Shown: positions 54,381-64,000 of the stretch, piece by piece | How the letters are laid out: each line of letters opens with the position of its first letter | Position numbering within the stretch: position 1 is the stretch's first letter | Assembly: GCA_002794785.1 (NCBI GenBank) | Contig: NBBA01000002.1 | Coordinates: 372,001-436,000 of the forward strand | Source of the DNA: Coniferiporia sulphurascens | Taxonomy: Eukaryota; Basidiomycota; Agaricomycetes; Hymenochaetales; Hymenochaetaceae | Direction of reading: 5' to 3' | DNA: 64,000 nt | Notes under the pieces: model-generated | Told to the model about the DNA's origin: nothing | Database searches by the model: none | The model's input: only the letters and a program-made list of their open reading frames with translations | Program-made: the position numbers and the translations under genes

Positions 54381-57300
54381 AGTGTCAGTGGAGAGAAGCA
54401 GCGTTTAGCACACAAGTCGTTCGTTGGGGGAGTTTGATCTGCTGTCCTCGCAAATTGCACGAGTATTTAAGCAAATTTATGCCCGCTCATGACCATAGTC
54501 AAAAGCCACGACAGTATTTGGCTGGTGGCTGGTGGCAAGTGATGGTGGCTTGAGCTGCGCAAAGATGGACAAACACGTTGCATTTCTTCCGAATTAATTT
54601 AGCCTTATCGATTGGTCGGGTTTAAAGAAAAAACAAAGGCGTGCACCTGATTTCCCGCAATGTCAACCTTTGTGGGTTCGCGGTTACGCGATGTAAGGCA
54701 TAGGGCGGTCGACGAAGGCATTCAATGGAAACTGCCTCCAATGACCCTTAAGTGGCAGCACACGAGTTTGATCGTGGTTCGTGGCTCGCAGTAGATCCAA
54801 TCGTCATAGGCGTCGGCAGAGTAGTCCGTTCGGGTATGGGCATATTTTCTTAGTCACTGTAACCCCGGTTTTAGTCACTGTGACAAGAACACGCGGTTTT
54901 TGTCTTTCCGTCATTAACATTATCTTCTTGACCTAAGTCTAAGGGGAAGTACCAGTAAAGTTGTACATCACTGACGCGGTTGAAATGTTAAACAGTATTC
55001 TTGCTTCGATGGAATGAAATTCTTTTTTACAATGCTCAGGGAATCGAGGCTGGCCCAACCCCGGGCCGAAAGAGGTAATCTTAGTCTAGTATCCTTCGGC
55101 CACCATCAACTTCCATCAGATTCAAGAGGTTCGCATACCATAACGAGGCATCCTGTGGTCGGCAGACTCCCAAACCGATAAAATTGCGGTCTGCGTCCCT
55201 GGCACGGCCTGAGTTTCTCCGCAACGGGATAATTTTCTGGCCCCTTGCCATTGATTTGATCATTTGCCGAAGCGATAAGCAGTGTGGTCTGGCTAAGTTA
55301 CTAATGTACATCATATTCCTCACACAGCGTGGCTGCAGTGGTCTTGTGCCATTTCGGACCTACAGTATACACCCGAGCCATGTCCTAGAAGTATCGAGAA
55401 AAGTAGAGGCAGGGTAAGTGATCGCTCCGGCTTCCTTGGGGATGGCTCTTTCCCATGTCAGTGAGACGAGAGTCTCGTCTTAGTTGCGGGTACGGGCCTG
55501 GCGTAAGGAACACGTGTCCTTTGTCCAAGGATACATTACTGCGGAACCTCCGGACAGCGGCTGACAAGGAGTGTTCCGCAAAGAGTGGAATCTGTATTGC
55601 TTCCTTTGGTCATCATATGTTCATCCTTTACTTTCAGAAAAAGAAAACCGCGCCTTTGACAACGGGTCGTAGGTCATCATTCCAATATTCGCACCCGTCC
55701 TTATCATTACCTGTTTATTAGACCGTGAGAAGAGAACTGTGAATTCAAAGGGGAAAGACTAACGCTGATAATCCGTACTAGCCACTCTGCTGCCGCGTAA
55801 TAATTTTCGTGTGCAAATCCTGGTATGTCGATAAGGTCGGCGAATGGATCTGAGTCGCTGGGAAGGCATACCGAGTACAGAAAGATCTTGTCTTATTATG
55901 ATAGCGGTTAGCCGCCTCATAACGGTACTGAGCTTGTGTCATGGCGGAGGTCGAATTTGGCTCAAGCCCCGGGAGGCTGTCCTATCCTGCAGAATTAATA
56001 CCGGTTGGTGAGGAAGTGGTATTCTTGTAAAGCACATCGAGAGAATTGGGAACGAAGCGTACCACCCAGAAAGCGTCCAAAAAGATCGAATATGCATGGC
56101 GTTGCATGGTAACTCATTAGAATCCCAAACAACTCCGAAATTCCTATCGGAATTGTAGACGCAAGAGCGGAAGCTCCGACCCTTCAAAATTAGACCAAGA
56201 AGGAATTTTGCTGCTCTAAAGCACGCAAGATTACGTGAACATATTTTCGGCCCCCTTATCGGGAAGTTATCCTATGAGTAGATAAGTGACACTTTCCTTT
56301 TGCAATATTGCGAACCCGTGTAAAAGGACTACCAAGAATGTCTTCATCCTCTTACATCGTAGATGCTTCCTCAGCGAAAACAAGATGCAGGCTTCCGCCA
56401 CTTTCAAAGAAAGGCCAGTTCAGCACACTAGCGGACCTTGGGCCAACAACTTCCAATAATGACGCTCAGTCGTGGAGAACTGCAGGTGCCAGGTCGACTT
56501 AGCCGAAGCATTAGGTGAATGACGAGACGTTCTCAACGTACGTCCTTCAATCGGCTCGCTTGAAGAAGGACAAGTCCCTTGTGTCTTTTTTGTCTGTCGC
56601 CGGAGGAACGACGGGGCAACTGGATTGGGCCACGGCGGCATTCTACGTACACTAAGCGTGTAGTGGGTCTGTTCTAGAAACGGTACTTGCCATGTTCCTA
56701 AAACTGGCGACTCGTCCTCGCTCATTTGAATGATGAATGACAGACGGAGTAGAGAGAAGATGGCGATATTTGTGCGTTCCTCAAGTGGCTGCGAGGTATG
56801 CACAAGGTTTCACTGTGCTGTACAACGCGGTCGCAGTCCATTGTGAACACGTTCGACCCGTTCCGCGCCTGACACGTAATCCCTGCTGCCCTTCGCGATT
56901 TAATTGATTAAAGGAATCAAGTGATTATGCCCAGTGTGGTTTAATTATAACGGTTTTGAGCCGAACTTGTGCTTCATGATGTAGTATGTATAGCCCTTAA
57001 AGTCTCCTCGAACGAAATTCCAAAGAATTAATGGACAATCAGCCTAACTTATCTGGCAGACGCACCCTTCTAATCTTTCGCTGTTCCAAGTTATCATAAT
57101 CCCGCGCCTTAATCACATATCGCCGCAATCATGATAACACTTGAAGGAGGTGTAGACGCGCCCAACGTCACCAGTCCATTCGATCGAATCCGAGGCGAAA
57201 TTCATGTTCAACGTAAGGCGAGCCTCAAGGAAGCGAATACAGTCCGGGATCCGCCCCGAACATTGCGGCGTCCTTATTTGTATTATAGCTGAGCGGTGAA

Positions 57301-60300
57301 CGTACGCAAACGGGAGACGTGCCAGTGTGGTCCCGTGTCCACGGACGTTGTGGAGTGTACGCCACAAACACGACGACACGTCCAACATATCTCTTGTGAG
57401 TGTTGCGCTTGAAGTTTTGTTATGCATCTTAGGAAATTCGCTTGTAACTATGTAATGATTGTCATATTGACCCTAAGCGCTTCACCGCTTGCGACCATCA
57501 TACCGGGAAATGTGACTGAACGGGAGATTATGTTCTCACTCTAGACTTTGCGCTTCCATCCAAAGAACCCGCTCGACGTGCTTTCAACAACGGTCTCTGC
57601 AGTGGCCTTATTCAAGCACATAGAGCCAGGGGCATTTTCCCAAAAATACGGACCCCGGCCAGACGAATACCGGGTATGCCGGAGCACGTAATTGCACAAA
57701 ATTCGCCTCAATTGCGCTTGCCCTCGGCGTCATAATTATTCGACTAGTCAAATTATTCGCTTCGAGGACTGCGTTTTCCCGTCGCCGGACCTCTTTTCTG
57801 AGTGTGTTTTCCCTGTGCACTATATTTTCGCAAATTAAAAATTTTATTAATATTTACAGAGAAGGTCCAAACTAATGCAGGTGGCAGAGGGCGCTCACGT
57901 ACTATGGTTTCCTCGGTTTGCTTGGCTGTTTGCCGCCGGCTAATTTATCTTCATCCCGATATCTTCCGTGTCACATGCGTTGCTCTTTCATTTGTCATCA
58001 TACTTTAAGCGAGTCTGACTCCTCTACCCATAAGCCTCAGCGATTTTACTGCAAGTCTCAGAGTACAGTTCCATCATTATGCCATGACTGATATCTCCAC
58101 ATCATATACCTGGTTTCGCTCGGGGAGATGTATAATGTTGCACCTGTGTCCACTGGTCGATCGCTAAGTGGAAGATGTGGCCCCGGCATGCAGTGGCGTA
58201 AAAGTACTTTGTCGTCATCGACTATGGAAAACACTTGTCCTATGTGAGGGTTTTTTTATAGGTCGGTGGAACCGTGACGATCGTGACTTCGGCCCGCCCC
58301 GGTCGCTGTACTTCTACACATCCACCACTTGCTCGGGTTCAAGGAAAAGGGGCCAGTGATGAAGAAATGGAAGTTCAACCTTTCCCGCTTCCCAGAACTC
58401 ATTATGAGACGTTCACGCAATGTTTGTGGGCTCGCTGGCGTTCGTTAATCCCTTAATGGCGTTTTGCGCCCGATGACCGCGGCCTTCTGGAATTGAACGG
58501 AGTGGGTTTTCTTTTAAGGTCACAGAGCTTATTATGATGATGGTATCACTCCTTGGTCATTTGCTAATTCGCTTACACTTCCTAGCTAACCACAGAAAAG
58601 CTGGAATTCAGGAGGTCGGCTCCGAAATTTTGAGTACAGTAGTTCGCACTCATTCGTATCTGAGCAAACGCCGGAAATATGATTGTTTCCAAAACCCTGG
58701 ATTGATAGGGGCACATTTCGCGCCGGTACAGCAGTAACACATAATCCCTTCCGATCAGCCTCGAGGCAAGGGAGTGATATGATTGGTAAGTAACAAGTTT
58801 TATTTCAATCGCCCAACGAAGTTAGACTCGGCTTTATGTCACAGCTTTATGTCATGTTAGTCCATATCCTGAAACTTTGAAGCCCGTGAAGAGCTAATTC
58901 AGGTCTAAAAAACCAGAGGATCTGCTCTGTTCAATCGTCTCGGAACTCCTGATGTGTTCCGAAGCGGTACATATTGCCTACTAAGCGCGGCCTAGAGGGA
59001 CCTTTTCAGGATCGGATACAAACAATTTAAAGACACATTGATAGAAATAGTATCATATCGTATGTTCCTGATTCTGAACAATCACTAAAGCGTGTACTTA
59101 TAATGCTATCCACGGTCCATCAGACGGAGGATTCCATCTCCGGATTATATTCAGTGACCAGAGGATCGCCACAAACTCTCCACTTCCCGCTCTGGTGTTT
59201 ATTCAGGTCAGGGACGGGCGCTATTAAAGCCCCTATCATCACGCTGTGTTTCCAAGACAGCGTATGCTATGTCCAAACTTGCACGCATCTCGGCGGGCTT
59301 GTACTTCAGAAACCTTTTGCGGCAGACCGTACTAAACCCCGCTTCCCTCCATCTTGTGTCTGATCCGGAGTGGGAGCCCTGATCGGGTTTTGTTTCCCCC
59401 CTACCATACTTATGAAGATCATGCGGTGAAGTTTCGAACGACAGTGTGTTAAATTACCGCACTATACGGCTTGTCAATCGGGGGGCACGCGCTCCACCGG
59501 CCCTAACCTCTGGTACACCAAACAGAAAATCGCAGGTGATCTAGACTCTGAAAAGGTATTAAATTGCCCTTACGCCTCTGAGAAACCCTTTTCTTAATTA
59601 GTACGACAGATAGCGTTATCGGAGATGCTTTATCAAGTACGTTAACAAAAGGCCATCATTGGAAATCACGGATCCTTCCGACAGAGACATTAGCCAGCCA
59701 AGGATCAGGGACATGACTCAATAACGGGAGTATATTTTACGATAGGTAAGTCTCGTCAGGATACAATGGAACACCGGAACTCAGATTGACACCGAAGGCA
59801 AATGTTTGGGACAGCTTTCCTGGAGGACCAAGAGCGATAGTCTCAATTCCGCTAAATTCGGGAATTTATTTATCTGCATTGCCTTAGGGGAGCCAATATA
59901 CCACCCGAGTACGACCACGGAATCGGCATGATTTCAGAGAAGCTGGGCTGGGCCATATCCGACATCAGGTCGCATTGGAAGTATACGTACAGTGACACAT
60001 TTACTGTACCATCGGGCGGTATTCTGGGTATTCGTTGCTTAATTTCCGAGAAACCTTCTACGGCCGAAGTGCAGTTAGCAAGAAATGTTACAGAGACTCA
60101 ACACGCCCCGGAGCTCGTTTCGGAAGGTTAAGCTCACTGGCGCACAGGGGGAATTGCTTTCTTGTGAAACTTCCATTGCCTTGCTGTGTTTGTAAACATT
60201 TTTCGTGGTTGATACGACTGTCGCTCTCAGGGATGCGGAAGGGTCTAAACCGATTTTGTAAGGGGTCGGGCTTTGGTGCATTTCCCTGCTCCTGATAAAC

Positions 60301-60387
60301 TCTCCAACGGAGGTGTAGAGCTCCTCAACTCCCCTCATCCGCCTCCCGAAAACCGCATTTAATCCTACCACAGAAACTTGGGCCGAC
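54381..60387. other. Six-kb stretch without a recognisable gene
   Basis: Only short frames on both strands. The longest are minus 56420-56803 (127 codons), minus 57113-57427 (104 codons) and minus 55081-55323 (80 codons, reading DADRNFIGLGVCRPQDASLW). None shows a domain, intron signals or a conserved copy in this window. No transposon ends, inverted repeats or copies of the R1-R5 repeats were noticed here. It could hold decayed sequence or unrecognised short genes. Confidence 0.4.
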
Positions 60388-61485
60388 ATGGAAAAAATTC
60401 TCTTTCTTCCATCGCACGCACTGTATCACGCACGAACACTGTATCTTTTTACCAAAGCGGATATCAAGGTTATAGTTCTCCCCGTCGTGAGTTGTCTTTG
60501 TTATTCTCGACGGTGGATCATAATCATAAGAACTGAGTCTCTTTTCCTCCTACCTAGACATGCCTTGCCATCGCATCCGCTCCACTCGCCTCCCTCTCGC
60601 GTCTCCCACATGTCATATTCTGGATCTGGCTTCAATCTCTCCAGCTCAATCTCTCCAACCAGACTTTAAACCCAGAGGAGGACATAATGAACAAGCCGGA
60701 CCGTCCGCTCCCTTCAGGACGTATGTCACTTCGTACAGCGCAGGTCCTACGATATATCCTTCCATTCGTATGCTGGGCATGGAGTGCAAGCTACAGTAAG
60801 GCTCTGCTATATTCCAGCATCGTTAACTGCATCATTGTGGTAATCTACGACGAGATGGGATATGCGGCGGGCCACTGGTTTGCGAGAAATGTTTTGAACG
60901 CGGTTGGACATGCAAGTGCTGAGGTGGGAGCATGCTTGCTCGCAGGTTAGAGCCTTTTCCCCGTTTCGCATTGATATATACACTAACTATAGTTGTCTAG
61001 GTAAAGATGTGACCGCGCTGGATCCTACTTCCTCTATCTCGATCTTCTGTAGTGCCGGCATCATTCTGTGCACTATTCAAGCTCAGGACTTCAAAGACGC
61101 TATAGGGGATGCTGCTGTAGGTCGACGGACTCTTCCAATCGTGCATCCGAAATTGGCACGCCCGACTCTGATGATATTAATTGTGGTGTGGAGCGTTGTT
61201 GTCAGTATCATATGGGGACTGGATACAATGACTGCGCTCCCATTTACCATATTTGGATCATTGATTGGTTGGCTGTTTTTGACAAATACATCCACCGAAG
61301 CAGACAAGAAGCACCTCTTTCTATACCTTGTGCGTCACGTTATAGATGGTTCTTCTCACAAAAACCATGTTACTAACTACTTTCAACAGATTTGGCTATC
61401 CCTCGCGCACGCTTTGCCCGCATATTCCCGCTTCTTCGTTAAACCGCTCCCCAATATAGGGTCGGCCCTACGCTTCGGAATTTAG
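60388..61485 (+). CDS. UbiA-family membrane prenyltransferase / terpene-cyclase-like protein
   Basis: ATG 60388, four exons: intron 1 GTGAGT...ACCTAG (about 60488-60558), intron 2 GTTAGA...TCTAG near 60948-61001, intron 3 GTGCGT...TACTAAC...CAACAG (about 61329-61390); stop at 61485. Motif 1 is NQTLNPEEDIMNKPDRPLPSGR and motif 2 is QDFKDAIGDAAVGRRTLPI, the two Asp-rich motifs of UbiA enzymes. Multiple hydrophobic helices lie between and after (MILIVVWSVVVSIIWG, FTIFGSLIGWLFL). UbiA enzymes move or cyclise isoprenyl diphosphates in membranes. In Agaricomycetes, relatives include UbiA-type terpene cyclases, so a secondary-metabolite role is possible. No cytochrome P450 or other tailoring gene is seen in the window. 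Confidence 0.85.
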
Positions 61486-62269
61486 ATTATCTCGGACAAC
61501 TGCGATCCCGGCGGTAGCTCGGAAGCAAAGTTCGAGTCGGAAGTTTTCCTTGGAAGTTTCTTGATTATTAATAAAAGACTTGGAAGCAGCGACTGAGCTG
61601 TCCGATTATAGTTTCCATTCGACTTTATTATTGGTCCCTAGTGTCATGTTCCAACTTCGATGTCTGTATTTCAAGAATTTATTTATTGATTACCTCGCAA
61701 GAAGGGACGTAGTATTCGAAATAGTAGTGCCGTTTATGCTAGCGGAATATGCAATTGATCCATTAACATAAATTACGACGTGGTATGACCAATTTGTTAC
61801 GTGCTCAGCGCTACGGTATGCTAGTCGAAGTCGACAAGTAACGAAATACAACGTTTATTCGATATGAAATATTCAAGCATGATGGCGTCTGGGACCCTGG
61901 GTGGTACAAGAAACACATGCGATCGGTACGTGTACGCGATTGCATGGCGGTCCGGGCGGTCCCGCTCCACGTGCCAGAAGCACCTGAAGTGCACTGTAAG
62001 AACTTATGTAATCCACGACGCCTTCGTTGGCTGCCTCGCTAAAGGGGGCCGTCGTCACCGCGACCTGAATCGGCTCCTTTCAATCCGACCTAGGCCTAGC
62101 CTTTGTATTTGACCCGCCCGCATAGGGTAGGCAGTACCTTTACAACAGTATTTTCGTAAAGACGCAGGGCCTTTGTGACTCCTTCGGCCGTAGCGTGGTG
62201 TACTCTTTGTCTGACTTATAATACCCGAATGAGCGGGTGCAGCGCGCATCGTCATCTACATCTTGCACC
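61486..62269. other. Intergenic, no recognisable gene
   Basis: Between UbiA and TKL kinase 3. Only short frames. Confidence 0.4.
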
Positions 62270-64000
62270 ATGTTCGACAGTATCAAAGGAATAATCTCTG
62301 CGACTTCCTCAAAAATATCCTTCTTCCATCCTAAAAGTATTACAAACACCAGCTCGTCTTTTGAAACGACGCGGGCGGTTGATTCGGAGCGGCAATCGTC
62401 ATATCCCCTCTTGATCAGAGACACGTCGTTACTTGACCCCCAGAAACCTGAAGATATTAAAGAATCACTGCTGCTGTGCGTGTCCAAGACTTTTCCTAGT
62501 ATACGTTAAAGACTGGACCTTCAGCCGACTCCGCGCTTAGACTCCATCCGGACCTGCTAGACGAACTCGAATTCTGGTTTGAAGGCCTGCGTCCTCTTGA
62601 CCAAGAAGACATCAACTACAAAGACGGTCACGAGAACAAACCCCCACCTCCCACATTGAGCCGCGCTCAAAAGTGTCTCACATCAGTGGTATCTAAAAAT
62701 TTTACCCACAAAGTTGTGAACGAAGGTACTCCGAACGTCTTCAATATCTCTCTCATTTTGGTGTGGCTACCACTTCTAACATCTTCTAAGGGCTCGGCAA
62801 AGCTCTGGGGCTTGAAATTTTATACTCCGGTGTGCCGGACCCAGAGGCACGGGACGGTAAAGCGGAAGGGGGATACGCTTTTGTCCACGCAGTCAAACTT
62901 CGTCAACCGCGTAGGGTATGTTTGCTCACCTTGTCTTGTGCGATATTGACGCATGACGCATAAAACAGTTTTCGGTCGAAGTATATGAAGATGATGGTTC
63001 GTCAACAAATGTTGAATGGGAAATTTCGAAAGTGGGCAATAACGTATGTCTTAGCGTGAATTGACCTATATTTTCCTATTCACGCAGGTTGCAGTCAAGC
63101 ACGAAAAGATCTATGATCCGGGAGAAGAATACAAGTTTTGCACAGTAAGTTCCCGACATGCCACGGGGCGCGGCACTCATCATATGCTCTACAGCGGATG
63201 GTTAGGGAGGCAAGAATCTGGTGTCGGATGAGGCATCGTAATATCGCGCCTTTACTAGGTTTATGGAGTGGATTCGACCCAGAGAAGCCGCTTCACTCCT
63301 TTGTTTTCCCTTGGTTTGAGGAAGGGAATCTTGCAAGCTACATCCTTACCCATCGCACGCCTGTTCTACAGAAACTAGCTTTTGTAGGTGACCATTGTAT
63401 CCTAGCTCCTTCACAGTGCGACTTACTGGGGTCTCGGTAAAGCTTCGGGACATAGTGTCTGCTTTGAATTACAGTACGCATTTTATGTTTGTCCTGCTTC
63501 CTGATGCACTCACGGTATGTCTTCACGCTTGCGTCTTAACGTAGTGCACAATCACGAATTCAAAGCTGTCCATGGAGATCTTCGAGCGGTACGGCGTATT
63601 TTGCTAGTCCTGGTGAAGTAGTAACATGGATCTTTGCTTTAGAACAATGTGCTCGTAAAAGACAAACGTGCATACCTTACGGACTTCGGGCTCTCCCGCC
63701 TATTCGACGCTGTCGTAGGCTTCACAAGGACTGTAAACTCCGAGGCAGGAAACATACGCTACATTGCACCCGAACGTTTCATGGCAGAGACCGAAAAGGG
63801 TACGGTATATAGTGACATCTACGAATTTGCTAGCGTCTTCCTGGAGGTACGGTTCACTTATACCGCGTACAGTGCGGCTTGAGCTTAACTAAGATCCAGG
63901 TTTGGACAGAAAAAGTTCCTTGGGCAGAGCTGGGCGATAATGCAACTCATATCATAGTCTCGAACGTTGCATTCCGAGGGGAGAGGCCAGCGCGTCCGGA
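62270..64000 (+). CDS. TKL protein kinase (3), HGDL type, cut by window edge
   Basis: ATG 62270 in a CACC context starts a hypothetical N-terminal exon (MFDSIKGIISATSSK). A second exon near 62548 reads HPDLLDELEFWFEGLRPLDQ. Kinase landmarks follow: NVEWEISKVGNN joined across an intron (GTATGT...CACGCAG) to VAVKHEKIYD; REARIWCRMRHRNIAPLLGLW; FPWFEEGNLASYI; AVHGDLRA joined to NNVLVKDKRAYLTDFGLSRLF; IRYIAPERF; DIYEFASVFLE; then a final partial exon (VPWAEL...FRGERPARP) to the edge. Lys, HGD Asp, Asn and DFG are all present, so it is probably active. The C-lobe end is outside the window. Paralogue of the gene ending at 32600. Confidence 0.7.

Noticed and set aside
1..64000. CRISPR array, operons, rRNA or tRNA genes
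   Set aside because: No regularly spaced identical repeats, genes have spliceosomal introns and single-gene layout, and I saw no convincing tRNA cloverleaf or rRNA sequence.

Overview
This is eukaryotic, filamentous-fungal DNA, most likely from an Agaricomycete (Basidiomycota). The genes have many short introns (about 45-65 bases, GTRNGT to YAG, branch points such as TACTAAC). Several families are typical of mushroom-forming fungi: a fungal galectin, a DUF6533-like membrane protein, a UbiA-type prenyltransferase, a DUF7025-AAA ATPase, a NACHT STAND protein and several lineage-expanded kinases. There is no operon layout and I saw no rRNA, tRNA or CRISPR. The genus cannot be fixed from sequence alone.

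Layout. 0-4 kb: diverged non-coding repeats and a minisatellite. 5-7.6 kb: a dual-specificity-phosphatase-like gene and a galectin gene, each cut by the same 257-bp solo-LTR-like element (family A). 9.5-10.6 kb: a 5'-truncated LINE (family A). 11.3-13.1 kb: a membrane-protein gene. 14-15 kb: an ABC-transporter relic and a foldback element. 15.5-16.7 kb: an unrecognised gene. 17.6-21.7 kb: a second LINE-A copy with a 559-bp solo LTR (family B) nested inside it. 22-32.6 kb: a kinase-rich block (helical-domain/pseudokinase fusion, TKL kinase, degenerate kinase, second TKL kinase). 33.3-35.9 kb: an AAA ATPase with a LINE-B fragment in its 3' end. 37-42.7 kb: a NACHT gene broken by LTR-B and an in-frame stop. 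42.7-49.5 kb: a full-length but inactivated LINE-B with a 13-bp target duplication. 50-54.4 kb: a second kinase block (truncated helical-domain paralogue and second degenerate kinase). 54.4-60.4 kb: no recognisable gene. 60.4-61.5 kb: UbiA gene. 62.3 kb to the right edge: a third TKL kinase, cut by the window.

How it fits together. The window reads as an accessory, transposon-ridden region where signalling and self/non-self type genes (NACHT, helical-domain pseudokinase, degenerate kinases, galectin) are repeatedly duplicated and broken. Six mobile-element insertions keep readable target-site duplications inside what were coding regions: phosphatase, galectin, helical-domain pseudokinase, NACHT, AAA and LINE-A. 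Removing each insert restores, or nearly restores, the reading frame, so these are recent lesions. Same-family pairs (two helical-domain genes, two degenerate kinases, two related TKL genes) lie in two blocks about 25 kb apart, suggesting segmental or serial duplication. Exon boundaries were read by eye and are approximate unless stated.
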